A program made the position numbers and the translations under genes. A DNA stretch of 27,939 nucleotides from CAMNAO01 sp045605145 (lineage in GTDB: Bacteria; Bacillota; Clostridia; Oscillospirales; Oscillospiraceae): the NCBI GenBank assembly GCA_045605145.1, contig JAZUPH010000007.1, forward strand, positions 1-27,939. The letters run 5' to 3'. Under the pieces are notes generated by a model that saw nothing but the letters and a program-made list of their open reading frames with translations, did not search any database and was not told where the DNA came from. Numbering within the stretch: position 1 is the first letter of the stretch; each line of letters opens with the position of its first letter. Shown here piece by piece: positions 1 through 7,603 of the stretch.

Positions 1-63
1 CGGGCGGCGTGTAAAAAATGCTTATCAAAACCTTATCACCGCTGATAAGAATACCATATGTCA

Positions 64-106
64 AAGAAAATAAGTGGTCTGAAATCAAGCGATTTCAGAC
101 CACTTA
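64..106 (-). terminator. Rho-independent terminator of guaA
   Basis: A perfect 16-bp inverted repeat (arms 71-86 and 91-106) closes on a 4-base AAGC loop. Read on the minus strand it is followed by TTATTTTCTTT, a good U-tract. It lies 15 bases beyond the guaA stop, so it ends that transcript. Read on plus there is no T-run after the stem. Confidence 0.93.
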
Positions 107-120
107 GAATCAATATGCAA

Positions 121-1425
121 TTATTCCCACTCTATCGTTCCGGTGGGTTTGGGAGTGACATCAATAAGGACGCGGTTGACACCAGCGACCTCATTAGTGA
201 TGCGCTGGGTCAGCTTGTGGATAAGCGCCCAATCAAGCTCCTCAACCTCGGCAGTGATGGCGTCAATGGTATTGACGGCACGGATGATGACAGGCCAGTC
301 AAAGCTGCGCTGTCCATCCTTGACACCGGTAGAACGGAAGTCGGGCACGACAGTGAAATACTGCCACACCTTGCCCTGCAGGCCGGCCTTTGCAAACTCC
401 TCACGCAGGATAGCATCGGAGTGGCGAACGGCCTCAAGACGGTCACGGGTGATCGCGCCAACACAGCGCACGCCCAGTCCGGGACCCGGGAAGGGCTGAC
501 GGTAGACCATGTTCTCGGGAAGGCCAAGTGCAACGCCGACAGCACGAACCTCATCCTTGTAGAGCATCTTCAACGGCTCGACCAGGGCAAAATTCAGATC
601 CTCCGGCAGGCCGCCAACATTATGGTGAGACTTGACAACACCGGTGGTCTTGGTGCCGCTCTCAAGAATGTCGGGATAAATGGTGCCCTGTGCAAGGAAC
701 TCAATTCCCTCAAGTTTGCTTGCCTCCTCAGCAAACACTTCGATAAACTCAGCGCCGATGATCTTGCGCTTCTGTTCGGGATCTTCAACGCCCTCGAGCT
801 TGGAAAGGAAGCGGTCAATGGCATCAACATAGATAAGGTTGGCATGGAACTGGTCACGGAAGACGGAGACGACCTCCTCCGGCTCACCCTGGCGCAGAAG
901 GCCATGGTTAACATGAACACAAGTTAGTTTATCGCCGATGGCCTTGACAAGAAGCGCCGCAACGACGGAAGAGTCAACACCGCCTGAAAGGGCCAGCAGG
1001 ACCTTCTTATCGCCAATCTGCTGACGCATGAGGTCGATCTGGTCGGCAACAAAGTTCTCGGGGCTCCAGTTGGCTTCGGCATGGCAGACGCCGAAAACAA
1101 AGTCCTCCAGAGCGGCCTTGCGTTCCGCCTCATCCTCGGGCCAGACATAGCCGCCATTGTCCTGGGCATAGGGGCAATCGACATAGATAACCGGAACACC
1201 CGCATTTACAAGCGCCTCGGAGGGGGTGACAACAACACCGTCAACAACGCGGTTCTCGCCGCCGTTGAAGACAATTCCCTTGAGATTGGGGAGCACCGCA
1301 ACTTCCTGCGCGGTGAGGTCGTGGGGATGAAGCTCACTGTAAACGCCGAGAGCTCTTATCTCACGGGCGATCATGGAGTTATCCTTACTGCCAAGGTCAA
1401 TTACTGCGATCATGTCCTGCTTCAT
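121..1425 (-). CDS. guaA: GMP synthase with an eroded glutaminase domain
   Basis: Converts XMP to GMP with ATP in the last step of guanine nucleotide synthesis. The C-terminal synthetase half is intact: the PP-loop SGGVDSS is at residues 147-153, followed by the family motifs AQGTIYPD, SHHNVGGLP and PFPGPGLGVR and the conserved end TIEWE. The start at 1425 is chosen because GGAGG sits 5 bases before the ATG; an upstream in-frame ATG at 1467 has no such site. The protein is 434 aa, against about 510-525 aa usual for GuaA. The loss is in the N-terminal class-I amidotransferase domain. The segment normally holding the nucleophile reads VPVIYVDCPYAQ instead of a GxCYGMQ-type motif, and from GGYVWP the chain runs almost directly into FVFGVC...NWSPENF. 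About 80 residues with the HPE His/Glu pair are therefore missing. I infer an enzyme that uses free ammonia or a separate glutaminase. Divergent from the gene at 1514. Confidence 0.95.
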   Translation of the reverse strand: MKQDMIAVIDLGSKDNSMIAREIRALGVYSELHPHDLTAQEVAVLPNLKGIVFNGGENRVVDGVVVTPSEALVNAGVPVIYVDCPYAQDNGGYVWPEDEAERKAALEDFVFGVCHAEANWSPENFVADQIDLMRQQIGDKKVLLALSGGVDSSVVAALLVKAIGDKLTCVHVNHGLLRQGEPEEVVSVFRDQFHANLIYVDAIDRFLSKLEGVEDPEQKRKIIGAEFIEVFAEEASKLEGIEFLAQGTIYPDILESGTKTTGVVKSHHNVGGLPEDLNFALVEPLKMLYKDEVRAVGVALGLPENMVYRQPFPGPGLGVRCVGAITRDRLEAVRHSDAILREEFAKAGLQGKVWQYFTVVPDFRSTGVKDGQRSFDWPVIIRAVNTIDAITAEVEELDWALIHKLTQRITNEVAGVNRVLIDVTPKPTGTIEWE

Positions 1426-1513
1426 AAAAACCTCCGAAAAAGAAAGAATTATAATAATATTTCGCACTTAGCGGGAAATAAATACTTGCAAACAACAAAA
1501 AGAGGTACGGAAT
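1426..1513. promoter_or_regulatory. Divergent promoter region guaA / DUF421
   Basis: An 88-base AT-rich gap between two divergent genes. A TATAAT hexamer reads on minus at 1448-1453, about 20 bases upstream of the guaA ribosome site. The sequence around it is nearly symmetric, so a TATAAT also reads on plus. Neither has a convincing -35 at 16-18 bases, so only the -10 assignment is suggested. I see no purine-riboswitch-like fold. Confidence 0.35.
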
Positions 1514-2191
1514 ATGGCTATTGCACTGGTGAGGACACTGATCGTCTACTTCACGATAATAGTATCCATGCGGATAATGGGCAAGCGGCAGATAGGAGAG
1601 CTGGCACCCAGCGAACTGGTTGTCGCGGTGCTGATATCCGAGCTTGCGGCAAATCCGTTGCAGGACACCGCCACTCCCCTGCTGTACGGCATCATACCCA
1701 CGATCACACTGCTGTGCTGTGAGATACTGCTGTCGTCGCTGATAAATGCAAATGTAAAATTCAGGGCACTACTTTGCGGAAAGCCCAGCATGATAATTGA
1801 AAACGGGATTATCAACCAGAAGGAAATGTGGAAAAACCGCTACACACCCGATGAGCTGCAGGAATCACTGAGGCAAAAAGGAGTAATAGACATAAGCACG
1901 GTGATGAATGCTGTTCTGGAAACCAACGGCACACTGAGCGTAATCCTTAAAGATGAGCACGCTCCCCTCACCCCGACAGAGGCGGGAATCAAGGTAAAAC
2001 CAACAGGATACCCAATAACAATAGTCAGCGAAGGCCGTCTTCTAAGCGAAAACCTCAACTATCTGGGGCGTGATGCCAAATGGCTTAAATCGGTGTACAA
2101 AAAGTTCGGCGTAAAATCAGCCGATGAGCTGTATCTGCTGACGGCCGACAGCGGCAACAATTTGTATTGTGTAAAGCGGGATGAAAAATGA
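1514..2191 (+). CDS. DUF421 (YetF-type) membrane protein
   Basis: A 225-aa protein of the DUF421/YetF family. It has two or three hydrophobic N-terminal helices (about residues 2-18, 36-52 and 56-76) with the typical KRQIGELAPSELVV stretch, followed by a soluble domain. The soluble part carries the family-like phrases LLCGKPSMIIENG and ELQESLRQKGV. The biochemical role of the family is not established; it is found in the membranes of many Bacillota, several members being linked to sporulation or stress. A ribosome site (AGAGG) precedes the ATG. It overlaps the next gene by ATGA, so the two are translationally coupled and probably act together. Confidence 0.88.
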   Translation: MAIALVRTLIVYFTIIVSMRIMGKRQIGELAPSELVVAVLISELAANPLQDTATPLLYGIIPTITLLCCEILLSSLINANVKFRALLCGKPSMIIENGIINQKEMWKNRYTPDELQESLRQKGVIDISTVMNAVLETNGTLSVILKDEHAPLTPTEAGIKVKPTGYPITIVSEGRLLSENLNYLGRDAKWLKSVYKKFGVKSADELYLLTADSGNNLYCVKRDEK

Positions 2192-2571
2192 AAGCTAAAG
2201 AAATTACGGCGCTGCTCCTGCTGGCGGCAGTGTGCGCAACCGCCTGTTATGGCGTAGTAGCGACAAAGTCGCTGACAGAGCAAATGGATGGGCATATCAC
2301 CAAAGCCCAAGCGCACGCCGAGGATGGCAACTGGGATGACGCACTAAGCGAAGCACAGGCCGTATATAACACCTGGCAGGAAAACGAAACCTTCGCAAAA
2401 GTGTTCCTAAACAACGACGAGATCAGCCACACAAAAATTGCGCTGTTCGACTTTCTAAGTGCCGTTTACGCACGGGATGAATTCCGCACCCGATGCAGCT
2501 GCGAAGCACTGCGGGACAAGCTGTCTGGCATAAGGCGGATGGAGGAACTGCACACAGAAAGTATTTTGTGA
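2188..2571 (+). CDS. Small DUF4363-like membrane-anchored protein
   Basis: A 127-aa protein with one N-terminal hydrophobic segment (about residues 6-25) that could be a signal anchor. The rest is a charged, mainly helical domain, with a stretch NWDDALSEAQAVYNTW that resembles DUF4363 proteins. In many Clostridia a DUF4363 gene directly follows a DUF421 gene, and here the ATGA overlap (2188-2191) couples the two. No enzymatic motif is visible. I infer that it is an extracytoplasmic partner of the DUF421 protein. The family name comes from context and general resemblance and is less certain than the gene itself. Its stop touches the nrdR stop with no spacing, so the two transcripts converge without a separating terminator. 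Confidence 0.72.
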   Translation: MKAKEITALLLLAAVCATACYGVVATKSLTEQMDGHITKAQAHAEDGNWDDALSEAQAVYNTWQENETFAKVFLNNDEISHTKIALFDFLSAVYARDEFRTRCSCEALRDKLSGIRRMEELHTESIL

Positions 2572-3027
2572 TTATTTCTCGCCCAAAAGTGTCTTCAGCT
2601 CATCCATGAAGGTGTTGACATCGGTAAACTGTCTGTATACGGAAGCAAAGCGGATGTATGCAACCTCATCCAGTTCCTTGAGTTTGAGCATAACAAGCTC
2701 ACCGATATAGGTGGTCTTGATCTCGTTATCCATGGAGTTCTGGATGTCCTGCTCGATCTCGTCAGCGACCTGTTGAATCTTGATAAGCGGTACCTGACGC
2801 TTGTCGCAGGCGCGGATCATGCTGTTAATGATCTTGGACTTATCGAAGGTCTGGATGCTGCCGTCTTTTTTGATAACCACCAGCGGAACGCGCTCAATGA
2901 TCTCATAAGTGGTAAAGCGCTTAAGGCAGCTAAGACACTCTCTCCTGCGGCGAATGGAACTGTACCCATCAGCAGGGCGCGAGTCAATGACTTTACTGTC
3001 GGTCTTGTTGCAATACGGACATTTCAT
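2572..3027 (-). CDS. nrdR: Transcriptional repressor NrdR
   Basis: A 151-aa nucleotide-sensing repressor of ribonucleotide reductase genes. The zinc ribbon is clear: CPYC at residues 3-6 and CLSC at 31-34, with the family's DSRP and RRRRECLSC signature between. The ATP-cone domain follows (about residues 46-136: PLVVIKKDGS, F-DKSKI, then VAYIRFASVYRQF). The start is placed at the ATG at 3027, because it gives the conserved N-terminus MKCPYC and has an AGGGG ribosome site about 7 bases upstream; an in-frame start 18 bases earlier would lack this. Length matches the family (about 150 aa). No ribonucleotide reductase gene is in the window, so its targets lie elsewhere. Confidence 0.97.
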   Translation of the reverse strand: MKCPYCNKTDSKVIDSRPADGYSSIRRRRECLSCLKRFTTYEIIERVPLVVIKKDGSIQTFDKSKIINSMIRACDKRQVPLIKIQQVADEIEQDIQNSMDNEIKTTYIGELVMLKLKELDEVAYIRFASVYRQFTDVNTFMDELKTLLGEK

Positions 3028-3177
3028 ACCGGACACCCCTTGCACATAATAAAAAACTAAACACAGAATATCACATCAGCCGTTTTTTGTATACGGCAAA
3101 ATGCCAAATCTTAATATTAAATGTCGCATCGGCGCTGAAAATCTGCCAAATTGCGGCAAACAGGAAATATTTACAGC
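3028..3177. other. Gap upstream of nrdR
   Basis: AT-rich spacer between the divergent nrdR and a small membrane-protein gene. It contains a short 5-bp hairpin (GCCGT ... ACGGC near 3079-3097) but no good U-tract and no convincing nrdR promoter. I could not find a clear NrdR box pair here. Confidence 0.3.
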
Positions 3178-3206
3178 TTGATTCGGCGGCCCAGTGCATA
3201 TAAAAT
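3178..3206 (+). promoter_or_regulatory. Candidate promoter of the small membrane protein
   Basis: TTGATT (3178-3183) and TAAAAT (3201-3206) are separated by exactly 17 bases. Both hexamers are close to the sigma-A consensus, and a start point would fall about 20 bases before the strong ribosome site of the gene at 3236. Confidence 0.45.
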
Positions 3207-3235
3207 CGCAGTAAAAGACCACAGGAGGGGGTACT

Positions 3236-3490
3236 ATGCGAAAGATAAAACGCACCATTTACGGCATAAGGAATATGCCGCGCAGCGCCAGCCTGATACT
3301 CGCCCGATTTCTTCTCATTGCATGCGGCATGATTGCAGGCGCAATCATACTGACCCTCATTGCCGATGTGGGTACATATCTCCCCTTTTCGCTCATACGC
3401 AATGCCCAAGCGCTGTCGCGTCTTGCACCGGGCATACTGATGGGGGGCGTATTCTACTCCGTACTCACAGCTGCGAAAGATATGAAGTAA
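3236..3490 (+). CDS. Small two-helix membrane protein, unknown
   Basis: An 84-aa basic protein that I do not recognise. It has an arginine/lysine-rich N-terminus (about residues 1-20) and a long hydrophobic helix (about 20-45). A second, less hydrophobic segment lies at about 64-78. The coding call rests on a strong ribosome site (AGGAGGGGG, 5-8 bases before the ATG), a plausible promoter just upstream, and a membrane-protein composition unlike a random frame. Its last 26 bases overlap the 3' end of rnmV on the other strand, so the two genes converge. No function can be assigned. Confidence 0.68.
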   Translation: MRKIKRTIYGIRNMPRSASLILARFLLIACGMIAGAIILTLIADVGTYLPFSLIRNAQALSRLAPGILMGGVFYSVLTAAKDMK

Positions 3491-4061
3491 GCTCTTGGCT
3501 GTCAAACATAACATTCAGCACTTCCAGCATTGCTTTGGCTGTGATGCCCTCGGGCAGACCCAGACTTTTAAGCAATGCTGATCTTTTTGCGCCACTGTCG
3601 GGCCGTCCAGTAAGACCAAGGGCAAACATATCCGCCTTGGTAATGCCGCCTTTGTCACCCAAGGACACTCCGTCATCAAATGTTGCACCTGCCATTGTCA
3701 GCGCATCCACAATGGTCTGCGGCCTCATCGCCTCAACACCCAGGTAACCGTCAGCCGAGGGCTGCGCCTTGCGCCGCTCCTTGCCGGGGATCTGTGGGAT
3801 ATAGGCCTGCTTTAGCTCTATGCCGCCAAGAACGGATTTCAGCCTTGAGCGGATCTTAAAACCCGAGCGGTCACTGTCAGTGAGTATGACCACTCCCCTG
3901 TCGCCGGCTGCTGCCCGAATAAGGGTCACAAGATCGCTGTCATTATAAATGCCGAAGCCCTTAGTCTCGATCACGTCGCAGTCAACAGCCGCCTTTACAG
4001 CGGAGACATCACACTTTCCCTCGACAATAACAAGCTCACGGATCCTCTTTCTTTCCGCCAT
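3465..4061 (-). CDS. rnmV: Ribonuclease M5 (5S rRNA maturase)
   Basis: A 198-aa Toprim-domain nuclease that matures 5S rRNA precursor in low-GC Gram-positives. The Toprim acidic motifs are visible: the glutamate in VIVEGK near the N-terminus and DSDRSG near residue 63. They are followed by the family's IPGKERRK segment and a helical C-terminal part. Length fits the family (about 180-200 aa). I place the start at the ATG at 4061. A GTG at 4067 overlaps the holA stop as GTGA and is a real alternative, since this is a common coupling pattern. It is the last gene of comEC-holA-rnmV. The 3' end overlaps the convergent small gene by 26 bases. Confidence 0.9.
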   Translation of the reverse strand: MAERKRIRELVIVEGKCDVSAVKAAVDCDVIETKGFGIYNDSDLVTLIRAAAGDRGVVILTDSDRSGFKIRSRLKSVLGGIELKQAYIPQIPGKERRKAQPSADGYLGVEAMRPQTIVDALTMAGATFDDGVSLGDKGGITKADMFALGLTGRPDSGAKRSALLKSLGLPEGITAKAMLEVLNVMFDSQELTSYLSQL

Positions 4062-4063
4062 AC

Positions 4064-5098
4064 TCACACCGCCAGTTTGAGAACAAGATCCATGACAGCC
4101 TCACTGTCATCAAGTCCCGATGTACTGTTGAGTTTATATGCAGTCTGCACGCACAGCTCCATGGCATTGCTGCACCAGTTTTCGCTCTTCTTCCGGGCAC
4201 CGTCTATGAGCTTATTGACCTGAAAACTGTATTTGATTCCCAGGGCCTTGCCGATGTAGTCCGGTGATTTATTCTCTTTAAGGGCGAATTTTGTATAATA
4301 AAGCTGCTTGATGCTGGACCCAAGTACCGCAAAAATCATGCGCGGCTCACTGTGCATCTCATACAGCTCAGACAATGTGGTAAGCGCGGCTGAATAGTCG
4401 TTGCGGAGAATAGCATCGGTCATATTGAACACTGCCGCATTGATCTCCGGCGTCACCATGCGCTCAATATCATCGCGTGTGACATACTTCCCTTCACAGG
4501 AGGCACACACCTTGTCAATCTCAGTATTTAGATTCGTCATAAGTCCGCCGGTGTAGAAGGCGAAGAACTCGGCGTCGGGTGCAGAGATTTCCCGTCCGTT
4601 TGCGCGGACATGGGCCATTATCCAGCGGATAAGAGTAGCGCCCTCCTGCACATTGAACTCAACTATGAACATGAGCTTTTTAATGGCGGAATCCAGTTTG
4701 AGCCGTCCATCGAGTTTGAGCGGAACTGTATTGAATCGGAAAATCAGTATAGCGTGCTCCGGAATGTCAGACAGAAGTTCCAGCAGGCGGATCTTGTCCC
4801 CTTCGCCAAGTGAGGCAAAGTCAAAATCCTCCACCTCGGTGAGGGTGTATTCGCAGAAGGCAGGATATGCCTCAAGCGCCTCGGCAAGCTCAGAAAGATC
4901 AAGTCCCTTTCCCTCAAGACGGCGGTGGTTAAACATTTCCATGCCCTCAGGAATCAGAGCTTCGCGGATCTTCCCCAGATAAGTCTCAAGAAGATACTGC
5001 TCCTCACCCGTGAAGGCGTAGATCTGCTTATATGTGCCGTTCTTTACATCATTTTTCAGTATTTCATAATTTTCGTTAGCAGTGTTTTTCTTAGCCAT
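4064..5098 (-). CDS. holA: DNA polymerase III subunit delta
   Basis: The clamp-loader delta subunit, which opens the beta sliding clamp at the replication fork. The 344-aa length is right for the Gram-positive form. The family pattern is present: YAFTGEEQYLLETYL near the N-terminus, then an AAA+-like fold without Walker residues, as is normal for delta, and a helical C-terminal collar domain. The start at 5098 (MAKKN) has GGGAG 9 bases upstream and lies 4 bases after the comEC stop; an open frame extends further up inside comEC but has no ribosome site. The comEC-holA order is widespread in Bacillota. Confidence 0.93.
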   Translation of the reverse strand: MAKKNTANENYEILKNDVKNGTYKQIYAFTGEEQYLLETYLGKIREALIPEGMEMFNHRRLEGKGLDLSELAEALEAYPAFCEYTLTEVEDFDFASLGEGDKIRLLELLSDIPEHAILIFRFNTVPLKLDGRLKLDSAIKKLMFIVEFNVQEGATLIRWIMAHVRANGREISAPDAEFFAFYTGGLMTNLNTEIDKVCASCEGKYVTRDDIERMVTPEINAAVFNMTDAILRNDYSAALTTLSELYEMHSEPRMIFAVLGSSIKQLYYTKFALKENKSPDYIGKALGIKYSFQVNKLIDGARKKSENWCSNAMELCVQTAYKLNSTSGLDDSEAVMDLVLKLAV

Positions 5099-5102
5099 TA
5101 CG

Positions 5103-7388
5103 CTATTCTCCCGCTGAAAAAGTAATGTTTCCGTCTGTGTCGGTGCGGTATACGAGAATACCCCTCTCACCGAGCCGCTCCAGCACATCCGGGTTTGGAT
5201 GCCCGTAAGAGTTTTCGCCGCAGGATATTACCGCCCGCTCCGGTCGTAGGGCATCAAGCAGCAATTCACTTGTGGAATAATATGACCCGTGGTGCCCCAC
5301 AACCAGGAGCTCAATGTCACCAAGCCGGTACATATCAATGAGCTTCTCCTCGGATGATGCAGGTATATCGCCTGTGATAAGCACATCGTAGTCACCGCAG
5401 CTTGCAAGGATGACAATGCCGCGGTTGTCTACACCGCTCTCTACAGGTGGGTATATTGTTATGACAGTAGTACCGAATTCAACCTTGAGACAGGTATCCG
5501 CGTATCTTGTCTCAATACCGTACTGCGCCGCAAGCTCCTCAACATTCTCGCGCATATAGCCGTCAGCCACAGCCGGGTTAGGCATTGCGATCATGCCGAT
5601 ACGCTGACGGGCAAACAAATCTGCCGCGCCGTTTGCGTGGTCGGTATCAAGGTGGGTAAAAATCATTATATCAATGCAGTTCTCACCATGTCCCGCCAGC
5701 CACTGCGCCGCAGTATCTCCGGAATCGTAAACACTTGAACTGCCGCAGTCGATGACCGCAGTTAGCCCGGAATCGCGAAGCACTATGCACTGCCCCTGTC
5801 CCACATCAAGAACGGTTACAGACAGTCCCTCACGCGTGTTAAGGACACTGTTGCCTACATGAAGCAGGGTAAACAGCGCGACAGCGCCCATACCGACATA
5901 TACGGCGTGACGCCAACTGCCTCTGAAGTAAACAAGGAGCAGTATTGCGGCGTACAAAAGCACGGTGAAAATGAGCAGCGGAATGTTGGATGCATACACC
6001 ACCGCTATGGGGCTGCCGGCAATAAGGCCAGCAATCCATATAACCAGCCGTATCAGCCACGAGCATATCCAGGCCATGATCCTGCCCAATGGTATGAAAA
6101 CAAAACCAAGGGCACAGGCAGCCGCAGATAAATAAAATATAATGCTCACCGGTGTCATTACAAGCAGGTTCGTAATTGGCGCCAGGATAGACAGCGATTT
6201 AAACCACACAAGGCTAAGGGGAATTGTAAACACCGTTGCACCGATTGATGCGCCGAGTATGCCAACAACAGTATCTAAAATGCGTTTTCCGGATTTGGTG
6301 CTGTATATCCGAGTCCCCGCAAGCAGGCCATTGCACCATGAATTGAATCTGCCGCTTATAAGGATGATGCCAAGTGCGGCAGCAAAAGACATTTGAAGCC
6401 CGGCAGAGAATATTGACCACGGGTTAATAAAGAGCAGTAAGATCAGCGCGGCAAACAGGGATGTAATACTGTCCGCCTCCCTGTTTATAAGCGGAGCAAT
6501 GAGCGTCGCCGCAAGCATCAGGGATGCGCGGATAACAGACGCAGGAAAGCCAGTCAATGCCGCGTATACAGCCAGCACGATCAAAGTGATTACAGCAGAA
6601 AGGCGCTGCCCGGGGCACAGAAAGCGAATAACGGCTGCAAGGAACATGACGTGCATTCCCGAAACTGCGCAGATGTGATATATGCCCGCCATAGAGAGCT
6701 TATTGCTCAGTACCGTATCACTGTCTAAAAGATAGTCGTCACCTGTGAGCAGCGCGGTGACAAATCCGGAAACATCCGTCGGGAAGATTTGGGCAATGGT
6801 GGCTTTCAGCTTTGCCGCGAAACGGGCAGGAAAATACCAGAACCAATTGTCGGCACGCCCAAGCTCGGTAACTGTATCCGATGTGCTGCAGCTAAGAAGA
6901 TATCCCTTAGATGCAAGGGCGCGAGCCGCAGTGCCGGAGCCGGCAAGGTTGTATCTAATATAGGCAGTTGTTTGTATAGTGGTTCCGCATTCAATGTTTG
7001 AAATGTCGCTGCCGTAGACGGTAAGTCTTGCCTTGGCGGATGCATCACCGATTCCGCCCAAACGCACAACAACAGTGCCGCCGAAATCCGTTTTTACCGG
7101 AGCCTGACAAACAACGCCTGTAATTTCAAGGGTGTTGCCGTCATATGCCGACAGAGGCAGGCAGAAAACCCGTTCATACGCTGCGCACCAAACAAGTGCA
7201 GACGAGAAAGATATGCAGCACAGACTAAGAAGCATGATTGCCTTGTTCTTGCCGCACAGCAGCATCAGAAAAGACAGCAGCGCGCATACCGCAGCAATGT
7301 AGAGCCAGGTGGCAGAGGGCAGCAGCACGAGGGAAAGCAGTATTCCGCAGGCGAATACAATGGAAACCGTTGTCAGTTTGCGCTTCAT
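5103..7388 (-). CDS. comEC: DNA-uptake channel protein ComEC/Rec2
   Basis: A 761-aa polytopic membrane protein that carries single-stranded DNA across the membrane during transformation. It begins with two or three helices and a DUF4131-like OB region (about residues 1-180). The competence core follows, with the diagnostic YHICAVSGMHV (237-247) and about eight hydrophobic helices to about 500. The C-terminal metallo-beta-lactamase domain (from about 520) has LDVGQGQ, FTHLDTDH (zinc ligands in 579-584), ITGDIP and VGHHGS. The start at 7388 (MKRKL) has AGGTG 5 bases upstream; the open frame extends to 7469 without ribosome-site support. All key motifs are intact, so the protein is probably functional. 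No other competence gene is in view. Confidence 0.95.
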   Translation of the reverse strand: MKRKLTTVSIVFACGILLSLVLLPSATWLYIAAVCALLSFLMLLCGKNKAIMLLSLCCISFSSALVWCAAYERVFCLPLSAYDGNTLEITGVVCQAPVKTDFGGTVVVRLGGIGDASAKARLTVYGSDISNIECGTTIQTTAYIRYNLAGSGTAARALASKGYLLSCSTSDTVTELGRADNWFWYFPARFAAKLKATIAQIFPTDVSGFVTALLTGDDYLLDSDTVLSNKLSMAGIYHICAVSGMHVMFLAAVIRFLCPGQRLSAVITLIVLAVYAALTGFPASVIRASLMLAATLIAPLINREADSITSLFAALILLLFINPWSIFSAGLQMSFAAALGIILISGRFNSWCNGLLAGTRIYSTKSGKRILDTVVGILGASIGATVFTIPLSLVWFKSLSILAPITNLLVMTPVSIIFYLSAAACALGFVFIPLGRIMAWICSWLIRLVIWIAGLIAGSPIAVVYASNIPLLIFTVLLYAAILLLVYFRGSWRHAVYVGMGAVALFTLLHVGNSVLNTREGLSVTVLDVGQGQCIVLRDSGLTAVIDCGSSSVYDSGDTAAQWLAGHGENCIDIMIFTHLDTDHANGAADLFARQRIGMIAMPNPAVADGYMRENVEELAAQYGIETRYADTCLKVEFGTTVITIYPPVESGVDNRGIVILASCGDYDVLITGDIPASSEEKLIDMYRLGDIELLVVGHHGSYYSTSELLLDALRPERAVISCGENSYGHPNPDVLERLGERGILVYRTDTDGNITFSAGE

Positions 7389-7510
7389 CCCTTCACCTGC
7401 CCAGATGTAATACTTATTGATTATATTATAACACAGTTGCACAACGTTTGCGAGGGTAATTATCTTCACCGCGGATCTATCTTTATCACCGCAAATTTTT
7501 TCGATATGTC
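7389..7510. other. Spacer between divergent comEC and iorA
   Basis: AT-rich spacer. On minus, overlapping TATAAT hexamers lie about 40 bases before comEC (near 7420-7430), but no good -35 is spaced from them, so a comEC promoter is only likely, not shown. I see no hairpin or riboswitch. Confidence 0.3.
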
Positions 7511-7539
7511 TTGAAAAACGGGTCTGAATCTGCTACATT
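7511..7539 (+). promoter_or_regulatory. Promoter of the iorA operon
   Basis: TTGAAA (7511-7516) and TACATT (7534-7539) are spaced by 17 bases, a fair sigma-A match. The predicted leader to the iorA start is about 58 bases. No terminator or T-box-like element fits in that leader. Confidence 0.55.
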
Positions 7540-7603
7540 ATTAGACACGATAATTCATTGATTTAAAGTGAATTATTTCCAACCGAACTTAGAGGTGATA
7601 ACA

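Noticed and set aside
1..73. Open reading at the left edge (frame 2, ending TAA at 71-73) that could be the tail of a plus-strand gene
   Set aside because: Only about 23 codons are visible, without any motif, and the stop lies inside the guaA terminator. It cannot be told from chance.
58..927. Long plus-strand open frame opposite guaA
   Set aside because: It lies wholly on the other strand of a clearly conserved gene, has no ribosome site, and its composition is that of an antisense frame.
1426..1513. Purine riboswitch or other leader RNA for guaA
   Set aside because: The gap is too short and too AT-rich, with no three-way junction pattern.
7389..7603. T-box or tryptophan-type attenuator before iorA
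   Set aside because: The predicted leader is about 58 bases with no terminator or specifier-like structure.
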